Origin: Mansonella perstans
Taxonomy: Eukaryota > Nematoda > Chromadorea > Rhabditida > Onchocercidae
Assembly (NCBI GenBank): GCA_037074765.1
Contig: JBAMDO010000333.1
Location: 1 to 39,282 of the forward strand
DNA: 39,282 bases
Direction: 5' to 3'
The position numbers and the translations under genes are program-made. The notes under the pieces are model-generated. The model had not been told where the DNA came from, searched no databases, and was given only the letters and a program-made list of their open reading frames with translations. Position 1 is the first letter of the stretch, and the number at the start of each line of letters is the position of its first letter. Of the stretch, positions 22,045 through 34,020 are shown piece by piece.

Positions 22045-23261
22045 CCAGTTATTTTTGCTTTGAAAGAATTTCATCAGCAATAATTTTTTAACAAATCAAA
22101 ATTTTTCTTTTTTCTCAATATGAAAAAAAGTGATTGATTATTTCAGTTAAGAAAGTTGAAATTGTGAAGTTTCGACAAATTGAAGAAAAATTTGCATCCT
22201 ATTTCTAAAAATGTTCATTTATCAGCGATTATTTATATTGGTTTTTTAAGCAATCAATCCTTTTTTTGAACTTTTTTTTTTTCAATATAAAATAAACGAC
22301 CACTTATTCCAGTTCAGGTGGTTGAAAATCGTTAAAATTGATAAAAAGTTTGATTAATAGTTTTAGTCTATCTTGGCACAGAATTTGCTTCCTTTAATAA
22401 CGCAATAATTACGAATAAATTCACTCATTTCGATGAATTCGAGAATAAATATGAGACTAAGGTCGATAAAATTGTATTCAGGAAAATGATGCCTAAAATG
22501 AATAAAAAATCTTTGTCCAAGTATCTATCAATTGTCTAAGATCATACCTAAATCTTTTGTTGTGTACGCATGTCGATGTTACTGTAGAGGGAAAAGAGTC
22601 AGTGGGATGATAGGACGAAGAGGAACAAGACAGATGATAAAGAAGATTGGATACGGTTAGCTCTCGCTTTACTGTCGTGTTTTACTGTATCATTTGACGA
22701 AATTGAAACACAATGGAAAAACTTTTAATTATAGAATGAATTTAATTCGTATTTTGAAACATGCATGCATTCACATATGTGTATGTGTGTATGTATGTAT
22801 GTGTGTATGTGTGTGTCTGTGAACTTGTGTATTAGTGTAGTTGAAAATGCAGATTATCGTTCAGAGACTTATACAATATTTATTGCAGAGATACAAGCAA
22901 AGGATAGTAAAGACAAATGAAACATATACAATTTAAAAATGATATAAATAATAGACTAGAGAGGATATCAGTAAAGCTAATTAAAAGCAACTAAGAAAGC
23001 AATAAAATACAAAAAAAAAGATTGAAAAATGGATATGAATCATGTAAGGATTTTGATCAGAGGCAATGATAACTTTTTATACAGATGAACTGACCACTTT
23101 TTGTATAAATGAACTGTGTGTATGTTTAACGTTAAAATTAATGATTGTTTCAAATCAATGCAAAAAAAGTATTTTTATAACTATTTTCGCTCGTTGATAT
23201 TTTAAATTCACAATTTTATACTTGAAAATATCACAAATATGCAACAATTCTTTTAGTTTGG
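22045..23261. repeat. Module M3, copy 2
   Basis: Direct match to 2460-3720, with a shortened TG tract and small indels. The diverged E-type region is at about 22510-22650. No peptide exon follows: it joins an inverted M1 copy. Confidence 0.8.
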
Positions 23262-23289
23262 ATTTTGAAAAAAAAATTCAAAAATTGTA

Positions 23290-24010
23290 AAATATCCAAA
23301 AATTGAGGTATTTGGAATGGAAATTTATGAATGTTTTATAGCATTTGTTAATTTTTTTGTTAGTATATATGCTATCGCAATGGCACGATATCCTGACATT
23401 CAAACACTGTTTAAACTATCCACATTCCGCATTAGTCCAAGCCAGAAGAAAATTTTGCACGAATTAATTTTCTAACCTGCATAATCAACAATGTAGCCAA
23501 ATTTTGATAAAGGACAGCTGCATCATCATAAATGACCACTTTTTTCCATATGTAATTATTAATCCGTCTATAAATCCAAAATGAACTCTCAAATAACATA
23601 ATGGAGAAGTGAATTTGATCGAGACGTAATTTGCCAAGCATTTTATCAAAATCAATCAACTAAAACTGAATATATTCATTCCAGGAAATATGGACTATAT
23701 ATCATTGCTTATGCAACTGATTTGTCGTTGAACTTTCACTTTTCTCTTGTCTTGGATATTGTTTTTCTTGAAAATTTTGTTCATCTGATTACTTATTATT
23801 CAATAATGATAAGTGATTAAATATTCCTGATATGCTGCGGCTCACTTTATAGATGATGAACACATTTATGAAGAAGTAATCATTTGAGAAGGAACGACAA
23901 TTCATTGATAGTGGTTGTTCCAATGTAGATAAGGTATGTAACACAGCGAAGTCTACATATGAGGAAATCTCTGATGTTAATTAATTCAATTCAGAACACA
24001 TTATGTAACA
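23290..24010 (-). repeat. Spacer module M1, second inverted copy
   Basis: Reverse complement of 12240-12930, similar to 8358-8830. It is interrupted at 23841-23976 by 136 bp that replace about 5 bp of the module. Confidence 0.75.
23841..23976 (+). other. Exon-like insertion in spacer module
   Basis: A 136-bp segment found only in this module copy. It has an acceptor-like TTTATAG, a frame with DDEHIYEEVII and a stop, and a donor-like AAG|GTATG at about 23933. No family recognised; it may be a captured exon or filler DNA. Confidence 0.25.
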
Positions 24011-24434
24011 TTATTCTTTCAAAGCAAAATAACTGAGAGTTTATTCTTGTGATTTGCATCAGTTCTTTTTATTTTTCGCTTAATCTATTTTTTTCACTTC
24101 CTGTTAAACACGGAAAATTAACTGGTCTCAGAACAAGAAAATAAAGCGATATTAATAACGATTTGATTAATTGTTCCGTTTTCAAAGTTAAAAACCCCAA
24201 CTTTTACTCTTAATCATTGACAACTTCTTCAATGTCATCTTCATTGTTAAAAAAATGCCTGGATTTGTTAGTTTGGAGAATGCCATAGAACTGATAGTTA
24301 GATGTGCTAAGTTTTGACTGAAACAGTCTTCAATTGTAATGTCTTTTAATTGGTTGGTAAAACGGCTAATTTGTTGTTTAATTAAAAGGTAAAGGCAATA
24401 TTACATTATTACAGACTTCAAGACGATTTTAAGT

Positions 24435-24560
24435 ATGATGAAATTGATACTATACATCGCTTTGTCATTTATTGCTCCAGTAATCTGATGCAAGAGTAGC
24501 TTACCACGACACAGACCAAGGACTGATATACATTGAATGCAAGATATGGAAAGTGATGAA
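24435..24560 (+). pseudogene. P5: decayed copy of P3
   Basis: The leader starts intact (MMKLILYIAL), then a single-base deletion shifts the frame to an early TGA at 24486-24488. Further one-base losses relative to P3 follow, and splice sites are kept. The whole stretch 24020-25060 shows such losses while sequence from about 25063 on does not, so sequencing or consensus error is as likely as true decay. Confidence 0.65.
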
Positions 24561-25309
24561 TCTTTCTTCGAAGGTAAGCTTTTAAATCTTGTAATGCAGT
24601 AATCATGAATATGATCATTTCGTAATGATCAAAGTTTTTAGCAATTTGCAGTTCAAAAATGTTTGCTAAGATAGCTATAAAGATTCTAAATATTGAAAAC
24701 TTATTGATTTGAATTTTTTGTTGCTATTTATTCTGAAATTATTATATCTACTGACCTCTAACCCGCAATGTTTCTAGGTTGAAATTGATAGAGTACTTTT
24801 TATATAAACTGTCGAAATTAAACAAGATAGCATTTAGTTCTGCACATGAAATTTTGTTGCTTTTCTATATTCGTGGTTCCAAGTTGAAAATTTCAAATTC
24901 ATTTGCTTAAACTTGAATAAATGTTGATGCTAGAAATTAATCAAATGAGCAATTATGAATAGATTGAGCATTTTTTTTTAATTTAAAATTGTAAAACATC
25001 CAAAAATATATGTAATTATTAATCCATCTATAAACACAAATAACATAATGGAGAAGTGAATTTGATTGAGACGTAATTTTGCCAAGAATTTTATCAAAAG
25101 ATTATCAACTAAAAACTTTTTTGAACTTTTTTCAAAACATTCCTTTGAAAAATTTATGGATTATAAATTAAGTATGAAAAGTAAGAAAAAGATAAAAAGA
25201 TATTTCATGGATGATTTAATGTATATTGGAAGATTGAAAATTTCAAATTAATATTTTTAAAAATCTTACTAGGAAAACCGATATGAAATGTGCCATCAAT
25301 TCAGCTCTG

Positions 25310-25314
25310 TTAAC
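25310..25314. other. Target site duplication, left (TTAAC)
   Basis: Five bases repeated at 33493-33497; confirmed by the single TTAAC in the empty site at 15561-15565. Five bases is usual for BEL/Pao integrases. Confidence 0.95.
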
Positions 25315-25825
25315 TGTCGCGAAACTCGCGAAAATTAAAATAAATTTTATACAAATTAAAAGGAATGGTTTCCATGATTCATTAGTTATCTCATTTACAT
25401 TTTTTAGAGTTATTTCCTACCAAATTCAAATGTGTTTTTTCTTTTTTTTTCCCCAGATGTTCGTGTTCCGGTTATACAGTAAATTCTTTTCCTAACAATC
25501 ACTCCAAATATTCATTCAAATTCTCATCCTGAATTTCTCATTAGCATACTTATATGTTAATCAGGTCTAAAGTTTCCTTTGTAAACCACTCCTTCTTCTA
25601 GACTATATAAACTGTACTTAACTTCCTATCTTCATGCAAAAGCATTCCAAGACATTCTAAGGACTCCTGTCTTCACAACGAGAATCGCTTTACTCGCTTT
25701 ATCTGCTACTCATCTTATTTACTACATCTGAAATAAAGGGTTCTATTACCCAATTCAACTGTTCTTACACTACAAAGAACACATTCCATTCGTACACGGT
25801 TGCGCTACAGCATTTTTTCCCGACA
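25315..25825 (+). repeat. 5' LTR (511 bp)
   Basis: Begins TGTCG and ends CGACA, a perfect 5-bp terminal inverted repeat. Two TCGCGA palindromes separated by AAC follow the start. A TATATAAA box lies at 25604-25611 and an AATAAA signal at 25732-25737, consistent with a U3-R-U5 order. Confidence 0.95.
25604..25611 (+). promoter_or_regulatory. TATA box of the LTR promoter
   Basis: TATATAAA in the 5' LTR, 128 bp before the AATAAA; the same box lies at 33274-33281 in the 3' LTR. Inferred to drive the genomic transcript. Confidence 0.65.
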
Positions 25826-25829
25826 GATT

Positions 25830-25847
25830 TGGTGCCACGAGCCGGGA
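25830..25847 (+). promoter_or_regulatory. Primer-binding site
   Basis: TGGTGCCACGAGCCGGGA starts four bases after the 5' LTR and begins with TGG, the complement of a tRNA CCA end. The tRNA species cannot be assigned from the window. Confidence 0.8.
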
Positions 25848-25856
25848 ACGGACGGA

Positions 25857-28800
25857 ATGTCCTCATCAGTCGCACAATCAGCGCAACCAGCAATCGGCAG
25901 GATTGCCGAACTTCTGGAGGAGATTAATGAACTCGATCTAACACAGCCAGATCGGAACCTCTCCCCAGAAGAACAGAATAAACAATACGAAACGAAAAAA
26001 CGTATTGTTCGAAACAAGGCGAAACAACTGGAGATGTACGCCAATAACTTGGAGGTGATCAACGATAAGTGGCTAACTCTCATACAGCAAACGACAATAG
26101 CGACGAAAAGGAAGGAAGAAGAAGAGAAGTATGAGAGGATGGTCACGGACAAACAGGGAATCTTGCACATGATTAATAAGAGCAAGGAAGCGATCATTAT
26201 CCTTGACTCTTATTATAACGACTTCGAATTAGCAATCAAAAAGGAGGAGTCATCGTCCACGCGGGAGAGGGAAATGGCCAATCCCTCACCTGTTTGCCAT
26301 TCAACAATAAACCTACCCAAGTTACCACTTCCAACATTTAGTGGCGACATCAAATTATGGAGGGAATTTTGGAATAGCTTCAACGCAGCTATTCACCTCC
26401 AGGAAATATCCAACATTCAAAAGCTCACCTATCTAATATCATGTTTAAGGGGTGAAGCACTGGAAGCTATAAGAGGGTTCGACGTAGCTCCAGAAAACTA
26501 CGAATTGATAAGGCAGGTGTTAACCGACAAATATGGTAACCCTGCAATTATCAAAAAATCATTATACAATGAACTCCATTCCATCCAACGGAACGACAAG
26601 GAATGGAAAGCAAAGGTCGAAGCAATGGAAAGGATTCTTCGACAACTAGAAGCAATGGGGGACATACTGGAACATCCCATCATTGAATCGACGATCGAAA
26701 ACAAACTACCACCATGGATCTTGGATAAAGTCTACCAGGCGAAGAAGGAAACAACATCATGGTCGGTAAGTAGCTTACGAAAATTCCTAATGGAAATAAT
26801 CCTTAGAAGCGAGGACGTAAGCAGAAACCAAAACCCTCAACAAGGACCAAGCCCAAAAGGATTGGTTCAAAAACCTCATCAACAACCGATCTCAAAAAGA
26901 GCGGTTCACTTTCAAAGGGAGAGAGAAACCTCTGCCCTAACTATCACAAAACAACCAAACGAGGTAAAACCTCCTCAGGCTGGTAAGAAATCAAAAGGCA
27001 ACAAGGAGAAAAGACCTTGTACCTTTTGTAATAAAAACCATTGGGACAATGAATGCCCAAACTACGCGACGGCGAAACAACGATACGATCGCCTGAAGGA
27101 CCTCAAGGCATGTATCAACTGCTTCAGTAAGGAGCACGCAACAAGCGAGTGCAATCGAAGGAAACGAACATGTTTCCATTGCAATGGCGATCACAGGACG
27201 GCATTGTGCCACAAAACTTATTGCTCGACCAAAAATGGAGCAAGCAAACAAGAATCAAACTCAACAATCATCATCAACTCACTGAACCAGCCAGTTAATC
27301 ATCAAGGTAAGAGGGTTTTGTTAATATGTAAGGAAATCGAGGCAGTCAACCCCAGCAAACCGGAGAATCATGAAGAAGCCATGGTACTCTTCGATCCGGG
27401 GTCACAATCTTCATTTATCACGAAGAAGTTAGTTAGCCGTTTGCACTTATCGGAAAATGCAAAGGAAGACTTAAAACTTTTTTCCTTTGGCAATCAATTA
27501 CCCAAAGTTTACCAAACTAATAAGGTAAACGTGGGAATAAGAAGTCCGGAATCTAAAATTATAAATATTAATGCCTATGCATTAGATTACCTCACGGACA
27601 GACTGCAAATTATTACTCCAACATCCTACGACATGAGCTCCATCACACGACAAAAACAGTTGGACGAGTCGGATGGATATTGGAGACGACCAGACATTAT
27701 CATCGGTCTGGACTACTTTTTTGATTTCCTGCTACCGAACAAAGCCCACAGCATGTTATCAGGTTTTCACCTACTTCATACCAAAGTAGGACCGATAATA
27801 ACAGGCTGTGGATACATCAACATGACGTGCAAACCTGACAGTGTCGACTCCGTTAATGTGACCACTGTCACCAAACAAGACATCGATCAGTTTTGGAAGT
27901 TGGAAGTAATCGGAATCCAAGAACAACCAACTGATCAAGACGACGAGAAAGCATTGGAGCAATTCAAAAATTGCATCACAATGAAAAATAAACGGTATCA
28001 AGTATGCTGGCCATGGAAAGATATAAAGGCTAGCTTGCAAGACAACTACGGTCTTTGTTATGGACGGCTCAAAACGCTCGTCAAACGTCTTCAAGCAAAT
28101 CAATCCCTGCTTGAACGTTACGACAGAACAATCAAGGAACAACTCTTATCAAATGTAATCGAAACACTAACGGCAAATATGGATCAAGAAGGCATCATCC
28201 ATTATTTGCCTCACCACGAAGTACTCACGCCGGCAAAGACAACAACAAACTTACGGATTGTTTACGATGCATCCGCACACGTCAAGGGAGAAAAGAGCCT
28301 CAACAACATGCTATACCGCGGCCCTATCACATTACCTGAATTAGCGGGTGTTTTACTCCGCTTCAGGGTAATGAAGAATGTGATAGCCGCCGATATAGAA
28401 AAGGCCTTTCTACAAGTGGAATTACACCCATCCGAAAGAAACTGTACCCGTTTCTTATGGATAAAAGATATCCAAGGAGGCACCACACCGGAAAATCTAA
28501 CATGCTATCGGTTTCAGAGAGTTCCATTCGGCATCATAGCGTCCCCGTTTCTACTTTCAGCCACGCTTAATCATCATTTGGAGAACTACGGGAGCAAAAC
28601 CGCTTTAGAAATCAAGAAAAATCTGTATGTCGATAACATTTTATTATCGGCAAGCGGAACCGAGGAAGCACTCCAAATCTACAAGGAAACGAAGGACATC
28701 TTCAAAAATGCCTCAATGAACATACGAGAATTCTTCTCAAATGACAAAGACTTCAATGAACTCATCCCTGAAAAGGACCGAGCAAAGGTAAGTCAAATTA

Positions 28801-31800
28801 AAAAGATCCTTGGTATCCATTGGAACCCAGTCACTGATTCTATTGAAATAATTCTAAAACCATGGAATAACCAAATCCCAACAAAGAGGACAATCTTACA
28901 ATTTATCGCTTCGCAATACGATCCTCTGGGATTTTTAAGTCCATTAACGCTACCACTCAAACTTTTCCTACAAACTCTTTGGAAAAGAAAACTATCCTGG
29001 GATCAGTCACTGGAAAATCATGAAATTGAAACGTGGGAACTACTCATAAGCCAATGGCCAACAAAGGTCAGAGAAATCCCACGTATTGTAATCGATCCCG
29101 ATCGACTACAACAATTGAACATTCATGTCTTTACGGACGCATCCACCAAAGCATACGCGACAGCAATCTATGCAAAGCAAGATGCAAATACATCTTTGAT
29201 TTTTGCAAAATCGCGTATAGCTCCTATAAAAGGTATGACAATACCTAAACTAGAACTGCTAGCCATCCTAATTGGAGTACGAGCAACCAACTTCATCATC
29301 AAACAATTAGAAATCGAACAAGTAGGAGTCACATTGTGGTCAGATTCCCGATGCGCACTCCAATGGATCAAAAACCGATCAGGACTCCTACCCAGATTCA
29401 TACAAAATAGAATCGACGAAATCAGAATGTCAAAATTCTCATACCGATATGTGCCAAGTAAATGTAACCCTGCTGATATATTAACAAAGGGATATATGTC
29501 TCCAACCCAACTAGCAATGTTCGAGCAATGGTGGGTTGGTCCGCAATGGTTGAAGGAAGACGAATCTAATTGGCCATATTGGAAACACAATTTCAAAGAA
29601 GAAATTGAAGAAGAAAAAGCAATCGAAATAACCGCCGCCGAGGTCACAACTCACCTCAACGAAAATTTTAAACTAATAGAGGTAAGCCGTTTTAGTAAAT
29701 GGCTAAAATTAGTACGGACAACTATCCGAGTCCTTAAATTCATTAAACTCATAACGAAAAGGAAATTCGAATGGTTAAAACCACTCTCGGCTGCAAAAGG
29801 ACGATTCACAACCCATGACTATAAATTAGCAGAATGGATACTATTCAAGCAAGGACAAACAGGACAAATCACAGAGGAAGAAAAGGAGAAATGGAAACTG
29901 TATCGCGACGATAAGGGAATATGGAGATCTCTGAGTCGATTAGAGAACTCAGAATTAGATAGGAGCAGCAAACACCCTATCTATCTCCCAAGACACAATC
30001 CGATAACCGAGCTCATCATACAAAGGCATCATGAGGACTTACTTCATGCTGGAGTTGCCCACACGTTAGCAGAAATGCGACGCAATTTCTGGGTACCGAA
30101 AGGCAGAAGTGAAGTCAAACGAGTCCTAAACAAGTGTAGAGCTTGCAAAAGATGGACTACAAAGCCATTTGAGCTTCCTGAAATGCCCAGTCTCCCAGAA
30201 GAAAGGGTCACTCGGTCTAGAACCTTCGCACACATAGGTCTAGACTATTTTGGCCCCCTCTCTGTTAAAACTGAGACGGGTATAGCAAAACGATGGGTAG
30301 CTCTGTTTACGTGCTTCACTACCAGAGCTGTTCATCTAGAATTAGCTGATAATTTATCAGCCGAATGTTTCTTGGACATCTTTAGAAGATTCATCGCTCG
30401 ACGAGGATGTCCAGAATCAGTCCTAAGCGACAATGCAAGCCAGTTCCAACTCGTCTTCAAAGCAATCAAGGAACAGAATTCCGAATTATCAAACTTCTTC
30501 ATGAAAAAGGGAATGACATGGAGAAACATCATACCAAAGGCTCCTTGGAAAGGAGGAGTCTACGAAAGACTCATCGGCCTAACAAAAAGGACCATGAGGA
30601 GAGTTATCGGCAGAAAGCTGCTGTGGGAGAGAGAGTTAGTAACTCTCATAATAGAGATCGAGGGAATACTTAATACTCGACCTCTGACATACGTAAATTG
30701 CGATAACCACGTAATTATACGTCCAATCGATTTCCTCTCCCCTGATGCCTCGCTAGTAACTCCCCTCACCAACATGGACGACCAAGAGGAATTTGTTCCT
30801 CATAAACCCAACAACAAGCAGATACTTATCCGATACTGGTTAAATACACTCAAAGTCTTGAATCTATTCTGGGAGATCTGGAGACACGAGTATTTAACCA
30901 GTCTCAGAGAAAGAACACAAAGGTTTCATACATCTCCCAGAAATGTAGAAACCAGGATACCACGCGAAGGGGAGATTGTATTAGTCAACGAACCTAATAT
31001 CCCTCGTGGTATGTGGAAACTAGCAAGGATCAAAGAAATCAAGGAAGGCAAGGATGGGAAGAAGAGAAGTGCCATCATCGAGACATCACAAGGAAAGGTC
31101 CTCACCAGACCAATAAATGTTTTGTATCCTCTAGAAGTTGAGGATAGCGAAACTGCTCAAGAATCAGCTCCTCAGGACTCAACTCCTCAGGACCCAACTC
31201 CGCAGGACCCAACTCCTCAGGACCCAACTCCGCAGGACCCAACTCCTCAGGACCCAATCCAAACCGTCGAAGCAGAAGAGCCAATTGCTACAAGAACCAG
31301 AGCAGCCATTCGGAAACGGAACGAACCACAATCGATTTCCAAGACAATGATGAACTGTCTTTATATTATGGCGCTCATTCTCATCACTACAGTCGAATCA
31401 AACGCTAAACAAAACTGTAGATGGATTACAGGTACCCCTTTCAACATACCGCAAAGGTGGAATTGTGACGAAATCACCCACCAAAACATCACCTTAACAC
31501 AAGTCACAGTTTACACGCGGACACACGCAAAGATACCTGCAATCAAGTGTAGCAATGTCACGAGAACGGTCTGTACCAAGGCCTTCTTACGACTATCCTT
31601 ATCAGTAGTTTCAGATGAAACTACCACTTCTCCCATACCTTACCATCTATGCACAAATTTATACGACCAAAGGGAATCAACCGAATCACCGTTAAAGAAA
31701 GTCAAGCCGAATAAATGGACAACGAACAACAATGTCCAGTATTCCTACGGTTGGCTCGGAACTAGATGTCAAGCTACCACTAATTACGTGGTAGAAGAAG

Positions 31801-32978
31801 GATCACTCCTCCTTTACGACGGCAAAGGACTACTCTCAGATCTCGATGATACAAATCACTGCCTAACCCAAAGCGGTAAGTGCGTATTACAGACTAGTAT
31901 CATACTATGGGACAACACACAGGCAACCAGTAAATGCCTCTACAAAAGAATTGGGAGATACAACGCCCAAATATATGAAAATCACGTGATGATAGATGAT
32001 CTGCAAACATCACTCACATTCGAGAGGAACGAGAAGTTGCAAGATACAACTTGTAAGTTTTCTAAACCTCATCTTATGAATGGAGACATAATCATCGATG
32101 AAGGAGTCGATCAAGGACAATCAACAAGTACGGTGAATTCGGATTCCAAGGATCAGCTAATCATGAAAGAACTAAGCAGGAAGGAGGAAACCGAAATAAG
32201 TAAATTTGATCCTGAAAATATTAAGTTTCAATATATTTTTGATATTACAAATTTACAACTTAAACAACAATTAATTGAGACACAACGACGAAGTTGTGAA
32301 AATAGAAATAATCTATTATTCCTAATAGAATGGCTATCAACCAGTGACCCGACCTTAGCAGCTAAATTATTAGTCCAGAGAAGTGATATTATAGCTAACA
32401 GGGTTAATGATAGGTTATATATAGCACCCTGTAATATTAATAATTCCGAATGGAAAAGGGTCGAATTCAAAGCAGGCATCGTCAGTAAACTTGAAGTCGA
32501 AAGAATCGACGCGGAATTAGAAATATTGGCACAAAGACACGAAATCATCAACTTGAAAACCGATCTACCGAAGTCAAAGTTACTTTGGACCGAAGTAGAA
32601 CAGCAAGGAGAAGAACTAATCGAACAGATAACAATACAATTCGAGAAAACGACAAAAACCATAGAAGAAGAATTAACGCTTATAATAACTCATTGGAAAC
32701 TTATCGCTATCGGTGTATGCAGTTTTGTAATTTTATTCATAGTAATCGTTATAGAATTGAAATTTAAACTCATTAACTTCATTTTTCATTTTCTATGTAT
32801 CAAAAGTACAAAGCTCACGGAATCCATTCCTATGAGAATAGTCCAAGTCCCCCTAAATGAACACGACAATAGAAATCCCTATAATAATTATATTCCTCTA
32901 TCATATAATCCAATTATACATTCATCAAACCCAGCAACTCCCCTCTCTCCGGAATGTCGCGAAACTCGCGAAAATTAA
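25857..32978 (+). CDS. Gag-Pol-Env-like polyprotein, BEL/Pao
   Basis: 2373 residues from the first ATG after the primer site; the open frame extends into the LTR but without an ATG. Gag (DUF1759-type, LPTFSGD near residue 157) is followed by three zinc knuckles near 388, 419 and 439, then an aspartic protease with DPG near 512. The reverse transcriptase has ADIEKAF and YVDN near 925; the second Asp of the usual YVDD is Asn. RNase H (FTDAST near 1093, LELLAI, WSDSRCA) is followed by integrase with an HHCC finger and the catalytic Asp (GLDYFG), Asp (SDNASQ) and Glu (GGVYERL). A DUF5641-type end (about 1704-1760) and a TPQDP-repeat linker come next. The last about 540 residues are envelope-like: a hydrophobic leader near 1833, many cysteines and glycosylation sites, and a transmembrane helix near 2280. 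There is no stop or frameshift. The frame ends 24 bp inside the 3' LTR. Confidence 0.95.
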   Translation: MSSSVAQSAQPAIGRIAELLEEINELDLTQPDRNLSPEEQNKQYETKKRIVRNKAKQLEMYANNLEVINDKWLTLIQQTTIATKRKEEEEKYERMVTDKQGILHMINKSKEAIIILDSYYNDFELAIKKEESSSTREREMANPSPVCHSTINLPKLPLPTFSGDIKLWREFWNSFNAAIHLQEISNIQKLTYLISCLRGEALEAIRGFDVAPENYELIRQVLTDKYGNPAIIKKSLYNELHSIQRNDKEWKAKVEAMERILRQLEAMGDILEHPIIESTIENKLPPWILDKVYQAKKETTSWSVSSLRKFLMEIILRSEDVSRNQNPQQGPSPKGLVQKPHQQPISKRAVHFQRERETSALTITKQPNEVKPPQAGKKSKGNKEKRPCTFCNKNHWDNECPNYATAKQRYDRLKDLKACINCFSKEHATSECNRRKRTCFHCNGDHRTALCHKTYCSTKNGASKQESNSTIIINSLNQPVNHQGKRVLLICKEIEAVNPSKPENHEEAMVLFDPGSQSSFITKKLVSRLHLSENAKEDLKLFSFGNQLPKVYQTNKVNVGIRSPESKIININAYALDYLTDRLQIITPTSYDMSSITRQKQLDESDGYWRRPDIIIGLDYFFDFLLPNKAHSMLSGFHLLHTKVGPIITGCGYINMTCKPDSVDSVNVTTVTKQDIDQFWKLEVIGIQEQPTDQDDEKALEQFKNCITMKNKRYQVCWPWKDIKASLQDNYGLCYGRLKTLVKRLQANQSLLERYDRTIKEQLLSNVIETLTANMDQEGIIHYLPHHEVLTPAKTTTNLRIVYDASAHVKGEKSLNNMLYRGPITLPELAGVLLRFRVMKNVIAADIEKAFLQVELHPSERNCTRFLWIKDIQGGTTPENLTCYRFQRVPFGIIASPFLLSATLNHHLENYGSKTALEIKKNLYVDNILLSASGTEEALQIYKETKDIFKNASMNIREFFSNDKDFNELIPEKDRAKVSQIKKILGIHWNPVTDSIEIILKPWNNQIPTKRTILQFIASQYDPLGFLSPLTLPLKLFLQTLWKRKLSWDQSLENHEIETWELLISQWPTKVREIPRIVIDPDRLQQLNIHVFTDASTKAYATAIYAKQDANTSLIFAKSRIAPIKGMTIPKLELLAILIGVRATNFIIKQLEIEQVGVTLWSDSRCALQWIKNRSGLLPRFIQNRIDEIRMSKFSYRYVPSKCNPADILTKGYMSPTQLAMFEQWWVGPQWLKEDESNWPYWKHNFKEEIEEEKAIEITAAEVTTHLNENFKLIEVSRFSKWLKLVRTTIRVLKFIKLITKRKFEWLKPLSAAKGRFTTHDYKLAEWILFKQGQTGQITEEEKEKWKLYRDDKGIWRSLSRLENSELDRSSKHPIYLPRHNPITELIIQRHHEDLLHAGVAHTLAEMRRNFWVPKGRSEVKRVLNKCRACKRWTTKPFELPEMPSLPEERVTRSRTFAHIGLDYFGPLSVKTETGIAKRWVALFTCFTTRAVHLELADNLSAECFLDIFRRFIARRGCPESVLSDNASQFQLVFKAIKEQNSELSNFFMKKGMTWRNIIPKAPWKGGVYERLIGLTKRTMRRVIGRKLLWERELVTLIIEIEGILNTRPLTYVNCDNHVIIRPIDFLSPDASLVTPLTNMDDQEEFVPHKPNNKQILIRYWLNTLKVLNLFWEIWRHEYLTSLRERTQRFHTSPRNVETRIPREGEIVLVNEPNIPRGMWKLARIKEIKEGKDGKKRSAIIETSQGKVLTRPINVLYPLEVEDSETAQESAPQDSTPQDPTPQDPTPQDPTPQDPTPQDPIQTVEAEEPIATRTRAAIRKRNEPQSISKTMMNCLYIMALILITTVESNAKQNCRWITGTPFNIPQRWNCDEITHQNITLTQVTVYTRTHAKIPAIKCSNVTRTVCTKAFLRLSLSVVSDETTTSPIPYHLCTNLYDQRESTESPLKKVKPNKWTTNNNVQYSYGWLGTRCQATTNYVVEEGSLLLYDGKGLLSDLDDTNHCLTQSGKCVLQTSIILWDNTQATSKCLYKRIGRYNAQIYENHVMIDDLQTSLTFERNEKLQDTTCKFSKPHLMNGDIIIDEGVDQGQSTSTVNSDSKDQLIMKELSRKEETEISKFDPENIKFQYIFDITNLQLKQQLIETQRRSCENRNNLLFLIEWLSTSDPTLAAKLLVQRSDIIANRVNDRLYIAPCNINNSEWKRVEFKAGIVSKLEVERIDAELEILAQRHEIINLKTDLPKSKLLWTEVEQQGEELIEQITIQFEKTTKTIEEELTLIITHWKLIAIGVCSFVILFIVIVIELKFKLINFIFHFLCIKSTKLTESIPMRIVQVPLNEHDNRNPYNNYIPLSYNPIIHSSNPATPLSPECRETREN
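31167..31256 (+). repeat. 15-bp coding tandem repeat (TPQDP)
   Basis: Six units, the first reading APQDS and the rest TPQDP. The third and fifth carry CCG for Pro and the others CCT, giving a 30-bp higher-order period. It forms a flexible Pro/Gln/Asp linker between integrase and the envelope-like part. Confidence 0.95.
31348..32978 (+). other. Envelope-like domain of the polyprotein
   Basis: Starts at a Met-Met pair with a hydrophobic leader ([18 protein letters not shown]), followed by a cysteine-rich ectodomain with several N-x-S/T sites. A charged, coiled stretch precedes one membrane helix ([16 protein letters not shown]) and a short cytoplasmic tail. Envelope-like proteins are known in some nematode and insect BEL/Pao elements, but I cannot assign this one to a viral glycoprotein class. 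How it would be released is unclear: signal peptidase cleavage at the leader or a spliced mRNA are possible. Confidence 0.7.
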
Positions 32979-33492
32979 AATAAATTTTATACAAATTAAA
33001 AGGAATGGTTTCCATGATTCATTAGTTATCTCATTTACATTTTTAAGAGTTATTTCCTACCAAATTCAAATGTGTTTTTTCTTTCTTTTTTCCCCAGATG
33101 TTCGTGTTCTTTTCTTTTTTCCCCAGATGTTCGTGTTCCGGTTATACAGTAAATTCTTTTCCTGACAATCACTCCAAATATTCATTCAAATTCTCATCCT
33201 GAATTTCTCATTAGCATACTTATATGTTAATCAGGTCTAAAGTTTCCTTTGTAAACCACTCCTTCTTCTAGACTATATAAACTGTACTTAACTTCCTATC
33301 TTCATGCAAAAGCATTCCAAGACATTCTAAGGACTCCTGTCTTCACAACGAGAATCGCTTTACTCGCTTCATCTGCTACTCATCTTATTTACTACATCTG
33401 AAATAAAGGGTTCTATTACCCAATTCAACTGTTACACTACAAAGAATACATTCCATTCGTACACGGTTGCGCTACAGCATTTTTTCCCGACA
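32955..33492 (+). repeat. 3' LTR (538 bp)
   Basis: Same ends as the 5' LTR, but 27 bp longer: a 30-bp tandem duplication around CCCCAGATGTTCGTGTTC at about 33080-33137 and loss of 3 bases near 33431. AATAAA lies at 33402-33407. Confidence 0.95.
33402..33407 (+). terminator. Polyadenylation signal in the 3' LTR
   Basis: AATAAA 128 bp downstream of the TATA box at 33274, in the position expected for the R region of the LTR. Confidence 0.6.
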
Positions 33493-33497
33493 TTAAC
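33493..33497. other. Target site duplication, right (TTAAC)
   Basis: Second copy of the 5-bp target; the sequence after it continues as at 15566 in the empty site. Confidence 0.95.
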
Positions 33498-33819
33498 AAA
33501 CCATTCATGCACATGAAATAATACCCATGGAAGCGAATCTTTTCCTACATCTTCGTCAACATCTAAAATTTTTCGTTTTTATAATTTTCAATTCCTGCTA
33601 GATAATAAGTAAGTAAGTAGTGTGAGTTTTGAATGTATAAAATTAAAAGTTCATTTTAGCAATTGCCTGATTGAATTATTTTAAATTTTTTGAATGATTA
33701 TTAATTCAAATATATCGAACGATCATTTCACTATAGATAACTACGTAGCTATAGTTATGTACTAGTTCTAGTTATAATTATAATTATGTAGTTTAATATT
33801 TTTATTTCATCATCCCATT

Positions 33820-34020
33820 ATGATGAAAAGTGTATTTAAATTTTGTAGAAAAAATAAAGCGAAAAACAAACCGACCAAAAAATGCGATGCAAATTTGAAC
33901 AAGTCGAGGGACAGTGAGAGGTGTATCATAACTGATTGTTGTTGTTGTCGTCGTCATAAAGTTAATAAGAATTGCTCTAATATCATTATTTTCATTTTAG
34001 GTTTTGGTAGCATATCTTAA
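33820..34020 (+). other. Candidate small Lys/Cys-rich ORF, second copy
   Basis: As at 15888-16088, with one residue changed in the middle (Tyr to Asp). Same caution: the duplication is too recent for conservation to be informative. Confidence 0.25.

Larger units (their letters stand above)
25315..33492 (+). mobile_element. Complete BEL/Pao LTR retrotransposon with envelope-like tail
   Basis: 8178 bp with two LTRs, a primer-binding site, one unbroken polyprotein frame and 5-bp target duplications. The domain order gag, protease, RT, RNase H, integrase and the family motifs place it in BEL/Pao. LTRs differ by about six substitutions plus a 30-bp duplication and a 3-base indel, so the insertion is young, and it post-dates the segmental duplication. 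It inserted into non-coding sequence. Confidence 0.95.

Noticed and set aside
29168..29647. Antisense frames within the polyprotein gene
   Set aside because: Shadows of the strong plus-strand coding frame with its family motifs.
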